Source: Novosphingobium sp. | GTDB taxonomy: Bacteria > Pseudomonadota > Alphaproteobacteria > Sphingomonadales > Sphingomonadaceae | Length of the DNA: 33,188 bases | Assembly (NCBI GenBank): GCA_020853995.1 | Contig: JADYXV010000259.1 | Location: 1 to 33,188, forward strand | Direction: 5' to 3' | Shown: in pieces, positions 7,664 to 15,109 of the stretch | Numbering within the stretch: position 1 is the first letter of the stretch | How the letters are laid out: each line of letters opens with the position of its first letter | Translations under genes and position numbers: made by a program | The notes under the pieces: model-generated | What the model saw: only the letters and a program-made list of their open reading frames with translations | What the model was told of the DNA's origin: nothing | Database searches by the model: none

Positions 7664-8600
7664 ATTTGCTTCGAATGTCTCTCATGTCTTGCCAACCATC
7701 GAGACGCGCTTTCAGGTCCGGATCATCTGCGGGAATGTCTATTTGCAGCGTTACCAACTGGTCGCCGCGTGTGGCATCCTTGCGTGAAAAGCCCCGGCCT
7801 TTCAGCCGCAACGTGCGTCCGCTGGAAGTTCCGGGCGCCACGGTGAGCATAACCGGGCCATCCACGGTGGGCACTTTCACTTTTGCACCGAGCACGGCTT
7901 CAGTCAGGCTGATCGGCAGATCAAGCCGGATATTATCGCCATCCCGTTCATAAAAAGGATGCGCGCCGATCTCGATGGTGACGATGGCATCACCATTGCC
8001 GCCGGGGCCGGGCTCACCCTTGCCGCCCAGCCGCATCTGCTGGCCGTGTTCCAGACCTGCAGGAAGCTTGAGGTCTATGGTCTTGCCGTCAGACAAGGTG
8101 ATGCGCTGGTTGGCGCGGGTTGCGGCATCCACAAATGGCACAAGCAGCTTGTAATTGACGTTCGCCCCCTTTGGTGGCGGCCCGCGTCTTGCGCCGCTTC
8201 CCATTCCACCACCCATTCCGGCACCGCCCATGCCGCCACGGCCGCCGAACAGGCCTTCGAAAATGTCACCAAGGTCCATGCCTTCAGGCGCGGAGCCGAA
8301 TCCGCCCTGATGGCCGCGCGGATTGCCGCCGCCAAAGCCGCCTCCGCCACCAAAGCCACCGCCGAACCCGCCAGCTGGGTTGCCATCGACGTCAATCTCG
8401 CCACGATCAAACTTGGCGCGCTTGTCGCGATCGGACAGCAAGTCATAGGCGCGGGTCACTTCGGAAAAGCGCTCGGTCGCCTTGGGATTGTCTTTGTTGG
8501 TGTCGGGGTGCAATTCCTTGGCAAGCTTGCGATAGGCAGACTTGATGTCCTTCTCGCTCGCGCTGCGGGGAACGCCCAGAATTGAATAAGGATCAGCCAT
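7653..8600 (-). CDS. DnaJ-like J-domain co-chaperone (CbpA type, no zinc finger)
   Basis: The 315-residue product has an N-terminal J domain (about 3-68) with the essential H31-P32-D33 triad that stimulates DnaK ATPase. A long Gly/Phe-rich linker follows (about 76-145). Then come two C-terminal substrate-binding beta domains (about 147-305, with KLPAGLEHGQQMRLGGKG and TLRLKGRGF). No CxxCxGxG zinc-finger repeats are present, which separates it from true DnaJ and puts it with CbpA/DnaJ-B proteins. It is first in the dnaJ-brkB-fabI leftward unit and diverges from pdxH over 209 bases. TAGCTAGGGCGC precedes its ATG. Confidence 0.93.
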   Translation of the reverse strand: MADPYSILGVPRSASEKDIKSAYRKLAKELHPDTNKDNPKATERFSEVTRAYDLLSDRDKRAKFDRGEIDVDGNPAGGFGGGFGGGGGFGGGNPRGHQGGFGSAPEGMDLGDIFEGLFGGRGGMGGAGMGGGMGSGARRGPPPKGANVNYKLLVPFVDAATRANQRITLSDGKTIDLKLPAGLEHGQQMRLGGKGEPGPGGNGDAIVTIEIGAHPFYERDGDNIRLDLPISLTEAVLGAKVKVPTVDGPVMLTVAPGTSSGRTLRLKGRGFSRKDATRGDQLVTLQIDIPADDPDLKARLDGWQDMRDIRSKFGG

Positions 8601-8809
8601 GCGCCCTAGCTAGGATCAAGCGCGCCTGCCCGCAAGGTTGCCTTTCCACCTTGCTGTCACAAGAGTAGGCTTTTGGCGATGCAATTGATCCTGATCATGG
8701 TCATGCTGCCTGCAAACGCCGATAAGGCTGGGCGTCATGCTTCATCGGGAAGCTCTGTGATTGTCCCTCTGGTCACTGTAAACTGTGAAAACCTTGTCAG
8801 GAAACTCTC

Positions 8810-9421
8810 GTGAATTCTGAACAGACGTCCGATGCCATCCCGCACGCCGATCCCCACGCGATCTTCGAATCATGGTTTGCGCAGGCGGGAGTAAGCGAAC
8901 CGAACGATCCAAACGCGATGGCACTGGCCACTGCCACGGCCGATGGCTTGCCTTCGGTCCGCATGGTCCTGCTTAAAGGTCACAGCCCTGACGGCTTTGT
9001 GTTCTATACCAACTTCCACAGCCGCAAGGGTGGAGAGCTGGCGGTCAACCCCCATGTTGCGCTGTTGTTCCACTGGAAATCGCTGCGCCGCCAGATCCGC
9101 ATCGAAGGCCCGATTGCCGAAGTCAGCCTCGAAGAAGCCGACGCCTATTTCGCCAGCCGCCATCCCGAATCACGCTTGGGATCTGCCGCGTCGGATCAAT
9201 CGCGGCCCTTGCCCGACCGCCAGACCTATCTTGATCGCGTAGAGGCTTTGCGCACACAATATCCCGATGGCAACATTGCGCGTCCGGCGCATTGGTCCGG
9301 CTATCGCGTAATGCCCACGGCAATCGAATTCTGGCAGGACCGCGATTATCGCCTGCACGAACGTCGCCGTTTTGTTGCCGATGGTGCAGGCGGCTGGACC
9401 AGCACCCTGCTTTACCCCTAA
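8810..9421 (+). CDS. pdxH: Pyridoxamine 5'-phosphate oxidase
   Basis: The 203-residue FMN enzyme oxidises pyridoxine or pyridoxamine 5'-phosphate to the cofactor PLP. Family segments are SVRMVLLKG (FMN phosphate binding), FYTNFHSRKGGEL, RRQIRIEG, ASRHPESRLGSAAS and the C-terminal domain starting WSGYRV and ending LLYP. The start is GTG 8810, preceded by CAGGAAA at about 8798-8804. The 209-base gap upstream is shared with the divergent dnaJ-like gene; apart from a 44-codon open frame (see findings), nothing there is recognised. Confidence 0.95.
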   Translation: MNSEQTSDAIPHADPHAIFESWFAQAGVSEPNDPNAMALATATADGLPSVRMVLLKGHSPDGFVFYTNFHSRKGGELAVNPHVALLFHWKSLRRQIRIEGPIAEVSLEEADAYFASRHPESRLGSAASDQSRPLPDRQTYLDRVEALRTQYPDGNIARPAHWSGYRVMPTAIEFWQDRDYRLHERRRFVADGAGGWTSTLLYP

Positions 9422-9431
9422 GGCCCTGCGC

Positions 9432-10424
9432 ATGGACATGACCACCACCCAAAACCACAACGATCTGAACCGCAAGGCTGCGCTTGCCAGCATTGCGGTG
9501 GCTATCATGCTTGTGGGAATGAAGGCGTGGGCGGTCATTTCCACCGGCTCCACGGCGATGCTGGGGTCGTTGGCCGATACCGCGCTGGATCTGATTGCCA
9601 GCCTTGCCACGCTGCTGGGCGTCTGGGTTGCAGCGCAGCCCGATGATCAAAACCATCGCTTCGGCCATGGCAAGGCCGAGGCATTGGCGGCAATGTTTCA
9701 GGTCGTGCTCATTTCGATCTCCGCAATCGGCCTTGCCTTCCGCGCCATCGGGCAGTTCTTTGGCGGCGGCAAAGTGGCGGAGGCCGAATCGGGTGTGATC
9801 GTTTCAACGATTGCGTTGGCCGCCACCTTCGCGCTGCTGGCCTATCAACGCCATGTCATCCGCAAGACGGGTAGCCTCGCGATCAGCACTGACAATGTGC
9901 ACTACAAGTCGGACTTGTTCCTCAACGTCGCGGTCATCGCGGCGCTGCTGCTTGATACTTATGCCGGGATCGCAGGCGCCGATGCGGTATTCGCGTTCGG
10001 CATCGCCATCTGGCTGGCATGGGGCGCATGGGGTGCATCGCAAGTGGCGATTGAACAGTTGATGGATCACGAATGGCCGCTCGAAAAGCGCGAGCGGTTT
10101 TTACAAGTCGTCGCGCAGCACCCCGAATTGCGAGGGCTGCATGATCTGCGCACCCGCACCAGCGGCAACCGCGATTTCGTGCAGTTCCATGTCTGGGTTG
10201 ATGGCCGGATGACCGTGACGCAGGCGCATACGGTGATGGACGAGATCGAAGACAAGCTCATGGCGGAATTTCCCGGCGTCGAAATCCTGATCCATCCCGA
10301 TCCAGAAGGACTGGTGGACGAAGAAGCGATGGGCGCGGAGAACCTTCTGGCCCCTGCAACTGACGGCACCAGCCCTGCCATTCTGGCGCAAGGTGCACCA
10401 ATAACGGGAACACCCGCAGCGTGA
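9432..10424 (+). CDS. Cation diffusion facilitator (FieF/CDF family transporter)
   Basis: The 330-residue product is a metal/proton antiporter for divalent cations such as Zn2+ or Fe2+. The six-helix membrane domain is followed by a cytoplasmic C-terminal domain from about residue 210. The transport site is complete: D49 and D53 in SLADTALD and H157 and D161 in HYKSD, each offset by 4 from E. coli FieF (D45, D49, H153, D157). HRFGHGKAEALAA matches the family loop. The open frame reaches back into pdxH, but ATG 9432, 10 bases after the pdxH stop, is the natural start; ATG 9438 is an alternative. It probably shares a transcript with pdxH and phzF. Confidence 0.93.
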   Translation: MDMTTTQNHNDLNRKAALASIAVAIMLVGMKAWAVISTGSTAMLGSLADTALDLIASLATLLGVWVAAQPDDQNHRFGHGKAEALAAMFQVVLISISAIGLAFRAIGQFFGGGKVAEAESGVIVSTIALAATFALLAYQRHVIRKTGSLAISTDNVHYKSDLFLNVAVIAALLLDTYAGIAGADAVFAFGIAIWLAWGAWGASQVAIEQLMDHEWPLEKRERFLQVVAQHPELRGLHDLRTRTSGNRDFVQFHVWVDGRMTVTQAHTVMDEIEDKLMAEFPGVEILIHPDPEGLVDEEAMGAENLLAPATDGTSPAILAQGAPITGTPAA

Positions 10425-11251
10425 CCGACAGCAAAGTCCCCTATTTCCATGTCGATGCCTTCACCGCCACGCCGCTGAAGGGCAATCAGGCAGCAGTGAT
10501 GATGCTGGAAGCCTGGCCCGATGACGCGACGCTTCAGGCCATTGGCGCGGAAAACATGTTTGCCGAAACCGCGTTCCTCGTGCCCGATCATAGCGGCGCT
10601 GCCGACTTTGAACTGCGCTGGTTCACCCCTGCGGCAGAAGTGGCCATGTGCGGCCACGCCACTCTGGCATCAGGCCATGTCGTGCTGGCGCAAGACCCGA
10701 TGCGCGGGCGGGTGACTTTTGCGACGCGTCAGGTGGGCATTCTCGAAGTAGCGCGCGCCGGCGATGTTCACGACGGTGATGTTTATGCATTGTCATTGCC
10801 CGCGATGGAAACTGCACTCGCCGCTTTTGACGAAGCACTGCCCCTGTTGGGCGCGGCTGTTCCCCAAGAGGTATGGCGCGGCGGGGAATATAACATCTTC
10901 CTCTATGCCTCGGTTGCAGACGTGATGGCGCTCGCCCCTGATTTCAAAGCACTCGCAGCCTATGGCGACGTACAGTTTATCGCGACGGCAAACGGGGTAG
11001 GTCACGCCTCGGACGCCGATGTGGTCAGCCGCGTGTTCGTTCCCGGAGTGGGCATCGATGAAGACGCAGCCACCGGCTCGGCCCATGCCGCATTAACCCC
11101 GTTCTGGACCAAGCGCCTGGGGCGTAACAGCTTTTCTGCCCATCAGGCATCGGCACGGGGGGCAGATTTTGCTTGCCGCCTTGAAGGGGATCGCGTGTTG
11201 CTCGGCGGCTCGTGCGTGACTGTGGTCGAGGGCCTGTTCCGGCTGCCCTAG
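10421..11251 (+). CDS. PhzF family isomerase/epimerase-like protein
   Basis: The 276-residue product has the PhzF fold, two halves of diaminopimelate-epimerase type. The conserved N-terminal YFHVDAFTATPLKGNQAAV, the catalytic glutamate E49 in FAET, the MCGHAT motif and the C-terminal DEDAATGSAHAAL are all present. PhzF itself isomerises a phenazine precursor, but no phenazine genes are near and most family members have unknown substrates. The GTG start overlaps the CDF stop by 4 bases (GTGA, 10421-10424). Its TAG stop shares a CTAG with the convergent serine hydrolase stop. Confidence 0.9.
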   Translation: MTDSKVPYFHVDAFTATPLKGNQAAVMMLEAWPDDATLQAIGAENMFAETAFLVPDHSGAADFELRWFTPAAEVAMCGHATLASGHVVLAQDPMRGRVTFATRQVGILEVARAGDVHDGDVYALSLPAMETALAAFDEALPLLGAAVPQEVWRGGEYNIFLYASVADVMALAPDFKALAAYGDVQFIATANGVGHASDADVVSRVFVPGVGIDEDAATGSAHAALTPFWTKRLGRNSFSAHQASARGADFACRLEGDRVLLGGSCVTVVEGLFRLP

Positions 11252-12372
11252 CGGTACAGTGCGACGATATCCGCAAGCCTGTCCACCACCGGCCACAGTT
11301 TGTCGTCCTGCGTTTTGCCAAGGCGCACCACAACAAGGCCGCTGCCGGGGCTGACCAGCACATATTGGCCAAGGTGGCCGATGCAGGCGTAAAGGTCTTT
11401 CGGGCCGCGATCGGGGAAGAGCGACGCTTCGCCCTTGGTCGGCTTGCGGTTCAGCCAGACTTGCGCGCCATATTGTGCCTCGCGCGGGCTGGGCGTGACC
11501 ATGAAGTCGATCCATTGGCGCGGAATGATCTGCGCGCCACCGACAGACCCCTTGGTGCGCAGGAAATCACCAAAGCGCGCCCAATCACGCGCAGTGCCAT
11601 GAATCAGCGATCCGCCAACCAATGTGCCCGCGCGGTCAAATTCGGGGAGCATGGATTTCATCTTTGCCGGTTCAAACAACCGCGTCCGCAGATATTCCGC
11701 CACTGCACGGCGGCGGCTTTCAGGATCGGGTGCAGGCGAAAGCACGCGCGCGGCAAGGTCGGCTAGGATCACGCTGCTGGCGGTGGAATATTCAAACTGG
11801 CGGCCCGGCTCGGCTTCCAGCGGCTGGTCCTCGGCATAGCGGGCCATATCGTCGCGTCCGTCAAGGAACAGCATCCGCACTTCGTCCGATTCATAGACCG
11901 GGTCGATTGCCTCGGCATGGCGCAGGCCCGAGCGCATTTGCAGCAGTTGGCGCAGCGTAATTTCGCCGCGCGGATCCCCCGGGCGCTGCCACGCCGGAAC
12001 TGGTGCGGTTTCATCAAGCCGCAAGCGTCCATCGGACACCAGCATGCCGATCATCACGCCGGTGATCGACTTGGCCATCGACCAGCTGACCAGCCGCGTG
12101 TTCTCATGCACGCCCGCACCATAACGTTCGGCCACGATCCGGCCATTGTGCATGACGATCAATGCACGTGTTTCGGCGGCTTCCGGCGCAAAAAGGGCAT
12201 CGACTGCACGGGCGAGGTCTTCGCGGTCAACGCCGGGGTTCTTGACGACGGCCTTCAGCGCCTGTGCCGAAATCGGCGCTGGCCCTTCAGGCGCGTTCGT
12301 CCCCTGCGAACATGATGCCAAGGCTGGCAGCATCGCAAAGGGCAGGATAAGAGAGAGCATGTGGCGGGCCAT
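11248..12372 (-). CDS. Serine hydrolase, beta-lactamase class C / penicillin-binding-protein fold, lipoprotein
   Basis: The 374-residue product has a lipoprotein signal ending in LASC (C21), so it is probably lipid-anchored outside the inner membrane. The serine-protease-like fold carries S98-M-A-K101 (SxxK), Y195-S-T (the YxN/YxS position) and a C-terminal HLGQ standing for the HxG/KTG element. Such proteins include esterases, peptidases and carboxypeptidases; the substrate cannot be told. The open frame continues upstream to 12450, but ATG 12372 is chosen because GGAAGGA lies 9 bases before it and it starts the lipoprotein signal. A cysteine-rich protein gene diverges only 31 bases away. 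Confidence 0.9.
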   Translation of the reverse strand: MARHMLSLILPFAMLPALASCSQGTNAPEGPAPISAQALKAVVKNPGVDREDLARAVDALFAPEAAETRALIVMHNGRIVAERYGAGVHENTRLVSWSMAKSITGVMIGMLVSDGRLRLDETAPVPAWQRPGDPRGEITLRQLLQMRSGLRHAEAIDPVYESDEVRMLFLDGRDDMARYAEDQPLEAEPGRQFEYSTASSVILADLAARVLSPAPDPESRRRAVAEYLRTRLFEPAKMKSMLPEFDRAGTLVGGSLIHGTARDWARFGDFLRTKGSVGGAQIIPRQWIDFMVTPSPREAQYGAQVWLNRKPTKGEASLFPDRGPKDLYACIGHLGQYVLVSPGSGLVVVRLGKTQDDKLWPVVDRLADIVALYR

Positions 12373-12403
12373 CAGGTCTGTCCTTCCACCAGAACGCGTA
12401 TCG

Positions 12404-12772
12404 ATGGCAACCGGCAACCACAGTTCCCCCACAGCTCCGTCACTGACCATCGCACCGCGCCGCAGGCGCTGGCTGCGCTGGGTGTTGGTGGCTTTTGCGT
12501 TAATTGCAGCGCTGGTTGCGCTTTTTCTGTCGCCATTGCGCAGCTTTGCCCAGACCGGTGCCAGTTACGGCGCGCGCGTTGCATGTTCGTGCCGGTTTGT
12601 CGGCGGGCGCGCCTTGTCCGATTGCAAGCAGGACTTTGAACCGGGGATGGAGCTGGTGACGTTAAGCGAGAATGTGGACGAGCGCAGCGTCACCGCGCGA
12701 TTCGCCCTGATCGTGAGCGACAAGGCCACGTATCGCAATGGCTGGGGCTGCGTGCTCGATTCGTGGAAGTGA
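12404..12772 (+). CDS. Small membrane-anchored cysteine-rich protein, unknown function
   Basis: The 122-residue product has an Arg-rich cytoplasmic start (APRRRRWLRW), one membrane helix (about 24-44) and a short outer domain. This holds CSC, a second Cys in LSDCKQDFEPGMELV and a last Cys in GWGCVLDSW, four in all, which could form two disulfides. I recognise the layout from sphingomonads next to serine hydrolase genes, but know no function. The frame is open back to 12146, inside the opposite gene; ATG 12404 is the likely start although no good binding site is seen. ATG 12359 would add 15 residues. The helix could also act as an uncleaved or cleaved signal. Confidence 0.8.
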   Translation: MATGNHSSPTAPSLTIAPRRRRWLRWVLVAFALIAALVALFLSPLRSFAQTGASYGARVACSCRFVGGRALSDCKQDFEPGMELVTLSENVDERSVTARFALIVSDKATYRNGWGCVLDSWK

Positions 12773-12782
12773 TCGGAAAAGG

Positions 12783-13931
12783 TCAGCCGACCCACGGCCC
12801 GGTCGTGTCGATCCAGCCACCGCCAACCACGCGTTCGCCTGAATAGATCACCGCAGCCTGACCCGGCGCAACGCCGTATTCCGGTTGATGGAAGCGGATC
12901 GTCGCCGAGGCGTTTTCGCCGAATGCACCTTCCAGCGTGACCGGCACAGGCTTTGCCATCGATCGCACTTTGGCTGTCAGCGGCCCTTGCGGCATCGGGC
13001 CAATGCGATTGGTTTCGATGATCGTGGCATGGCCCACGGCCAGCAACTGGCGCGGGCCTGCCAGAACGCGGCGATTCGCAGCATCAAGCCCGACTACATA
13101 TAGTGGTTCGGGCTGGCCCCCGATTTCAAGGCCACGGCGCTGGCCGACAGTATAGTGTATGATGCCGCGATGCGTGCCCAGCACTTCGCCCGTGGCAGCA
13201 TGGACGATTTCGCCCGGAGCATCGCCTTCGGGACGGACAGAGCGTACGACTTTGGCGTAATCGCCGTCCGGCACAAAGCAGATGTCCTGACTGTCGGGCT
13301 TGCCCGCCACGGTCAGGCCCAGTTCCTGCGCAATGCGGCGGGTTTCTGACTTGGGCAATCCGCCCAAGGGAAAGCGCAGAAATTCCAGCTGGGCATCGGT
13401 CGTCCCGTAAAGGAAGTACGACTGGTCCCGCGCCGGATCAGCGGCGCGGTGCAATTCAGGGCCTGCTGCGCCCATCACGCGCTGCACATAGTGCCCGGTG
13501 GCAAGGCAATCGGCACCAAGATCACGCGCCATCTTGAACAGATCGGTGAACTTTGGCCCCATATTGCAGCGCACACACGGGATAGGTGTGCGCCCGGCGA
13601 GGTAATCGTCGGCGAATCGCTCGACCACTTCAGCGCGAAAGCTCGATTCGTGATCGAAAACGTAATGGGCGATGCCAAGCCGGTCGGCCACATTGCGCGC
13701 GTCGCGGATGTCGTCGCCTGCGCAACATGCACCTTTGCGCCCGGTAGCTGCCCCATAATCGTACAGTTGGAGGGTGACTCCGATCACTTCTGCGCCGCTG
13801 GCTGCGGCGATTCCGGCCACGACAGAGCTGTCAACGCCGCCCGACATCGCCACGACAATGCGTTTTGCACTTAGTGGCTGGGGCAGGTCGAACAGATCGG
13901 ACAGGTCGGGAAGTGCGGAGATTACGGACAT
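12783..13931 (-). CDS. mnmA: tRNA-specific 2-thiouridylase MnmA
   Basis: The 382-residue enzyme puts the 2-thio group on the wobble uridine of tRNAs for Lys, Glu and Gln. It has the PP-loop SGGVDSS at 30-36 for ATP, the catalytic C122 in CVRCN and the second active cysteine C218 in SQDICFV, followed by the RNA-binding and barrel domains (HYTVGQRRGL is typical). The N-terminus is about 20 residues longer than in E. coli. It converges on the cysteine-rich protein gene with 10 bases between the stops and diverges from the sciP unit. Confidence 0.97.
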   Translation of the reverse strand: MSVISALPDLSDLFDLPQPLSAKRIVVAMSGGVDSSVVAGIAAASGAEVIGVTLQLYDYGAATGRKGACCAGDDIRDARNVADRLGIAHYVFDHESSFRAEVVERFADDYLAGRTPIPCVRCNMGPKFTDLFKMARDLGADCLATGHYVQRVMGAAGPELHRAADPARDQSYFLYGTTDAQLEFLRFPLGGLPKSETRRIAQELGLTVAGKPDSQDICFVPDGDYAKVVRSVRPEGDAPGEIVHAATGEVLGTHRGIIHYTVGQRRGLEIGGQPEPLYVVGLDAANRRVLAGPRQLLAVGHATIIETNRIGPMPQGPLTAKVRSMAKPVPVTLEGAFGENASATIRFHQPEYGVAPGQAAVIYSGERVVGGGWIDTTGPWVG

Positions 13932-14082
13932 TCGGCGGCCATAGGCGCTTTTTCAAACAAGGGCAAAGCCGCGCGTTCGCAGAAGGGAAAGCGCAGGTCT
14001 GAACTGCCGGTAAGGATCATCAACAAAAGTCAAATGGTCTCTTTACCGGACCTTAGCGGTATCGGCCGTAAAGCGTTTGGCG

Positions 14083-14415
14083 ATGGATATGAGCTTTAAC
14101 CCTTCCGGCGCCTTCGCCCCGACTGATATCGGGGGCGGTCTGCGTCCAATGACTTGGCATGAGCTGTGCTCACGCATAGCCGCGGTGCAGGATCTGCGCC
14201 GCGTCATGGCCGCAGCAAGTACCGGAGAAGAAACAATTTCTACAGGCAGTTTCCACGGACGGGCAGCGCGAATCATCGCAACGGGATTTTCGGGCGTTTC
14301 AACGCAATCAGCAGAAGGTGAAGGCGTTGTTAACCCAGTCTCTTCAGCGAATGGCAAAGCACAATTGGGCACAACGAACCGGATAGAAGGTCGCCCTGCG
14401 GCCGGGCCTCGCTGA
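14083..14415 (+). CDS. Conserved-looking small protein directly before sciP, unknown function
   Basis: The 110-residue product has an ordered first half (FNPSGAFAPTDIGGGL, then MTWHELCSRIAAVQDLRR, which looks like an amphipathic helix), a middle SFHGRAARIIATG, and a disordered tail that carries NPVSSANGK. I recall similar short proteins beside DUF1153 genes in sphingomonads but can name no function. ATG 14083 is preferred; TTG 14077 is in frame just upstream. It ends 14 bases before sciP and shares the terminator after it, so the two are surely one transcript. A link to cell-cycle control is inference from position only. Confidence 0.8.
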   Translation: MDMSFNPSGAFAPTDIGGGLRPMTWHELCSRIAAVQDLRRVMAAASTGEETISTGSFHGRAARIIATGFSGVSTQSAEGEGVVNPVSSANGKAQLGTTNRIEGRPAAGPR

Positions 14416-14429
14416 AGAACGAGACTGAC

Positions 14430-14729
14430 ATGATCGAGAACCAGAAAATACGCCCCGCACAAGTAATCGGCCCCCTTGGGGAGCCGCTGACCGTGGATAG
14501 CCTGCCGCCACCCAGCACCACGCGCTGGGTCGTCCGTCGCAAGGCTGAAGTCGTTGCAGCCGTCAACGGCGGTTTGCTGACGATCGACGAAGTCTGCGAG
14601 CGTTACAGCCTGACGCTTGAAGAATTCGCATCTTGGCAACGCGCAGTTGACCGCTCGGGCATGCAGGGTCTGCGTGTCACCAGAATTCAGCATTATCGCG
14701 ATTTGTACGAGCGACAGCTTAAATACTGA
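14430..14729 (+). CDS. sciP: SciP, CtrA-inhibitor / DUF1153 transcription factor
   Basis: The 99-residue DUF1153 protein matches SciP of Caulobacter, which binds CtrA and blocks its transcription activation in early cell cycle. The conserved N-terminus reads IGPLGEPLTVDSLPPPSTTRWV. A helix-turn-helix of transposase-like type follows at about 37-72 (RRKAEVVAAVNGGLLTIDE), and the end is LRVTRIQHYRDLYERQ. Length and motifs fit the family (about 90-100 residues). Whether it controls CtrA in this organism is inferred from the family. It follows the small unknown gene by 14 bases and a strong terminator lies 28 bases after its stop. Confidence 0.93.
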   Translation: MIENQKIRPAQVIGPLGEPLTVDSLPPPSTTRWVVRRKAEVVAAVNGGLLTIDEVCERYSLTLEEFASWQRAVDRSGMQGLRVTRIQHYRDLYERQLKY

Positions 14730-14757
14730 CGCCTGAAAAATTGGCTCCATCCACAAC

Positions 14758-14792
14758 GGCCGTCTTCCTTCGGGGAGGCGGCCTTTGTTTTT
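14758..14792 (+). terminator. Intrinsic terminator after sciP
   Basis: An 11-bp stem (14758-14768 with 14773-14783, two G-T pairs) is closed by a TTCG tetraloop and followed by TTTGTTTTT. This is a textbook Rho-independent terminator for the small gene and sciP. Confidence 0.93.
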
Positions 14793-15109
14793 GCGTGCGA
14801 TCAGCAAAGTCTTTGGACCGTATTTGCAAATCGCCTGACCGTCTGTAAGCTACGCTGGCACCGCTGAAATCCGGCTAACAGGCGTTACAAAAAGTTACAG
14901 GTGCAAGAAAGACACGTTCACCATTTCGGCTTAAGTCCTTTGTCGAGACGTAATTGCCACTTGTCGGAAGCAGGTCTATTACGATGCATAACTGCGCCAA
15001 AGTGGTGATGCCGCGATGCTTGCGGCGAGTGCGTTATGGAACTAACACACCTACTCGAGCATGAAGGGGCCAGCCTTCGCACCAGTTTGGAACGAAGGCA
15101 TTGAAAAAC
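14793..15109. promoter_or_regulatory. Intergenic region before the RND pump, with a GTTACA direct repeat
   Basis: This 317-base gap holds no convincing gene. GTTACA occurs at 14884-14889 and again at 14894-14899, a 10-base pitch; read on the other strand this is GTAAC-N5-GTAAC. Tandem half-sites at 10-11 base spacing are the style bound by OmpR/PhoB-type response regulators, so it is a candidate operator for the pump genes, about 210 bases before the adaptor start. No response regulator gene is nearby. No strong -35/-10 pair stands out. Confidence 0.4.

Noticed and set aside
8757..8778. CRP/FNR-like TGTGA...TCACT before pdxH
   Set aside because: The gap between the half-sites is 12 bases instead of 6, so it does not fit the site.
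14038..14053. CtrA-like box TTTA-N7-TTAG before the sciP unit
   Set aside because: The spacing fits TTAA-N7-TTAA but each half has a mismatch, so it is no better than chance without conservation data.
14043..14807. 254-codon open frame on the minus strand covering sciP
   Set aside because: It runs through the sciP terminator and opposite two supported genes; composition is not protein-like.
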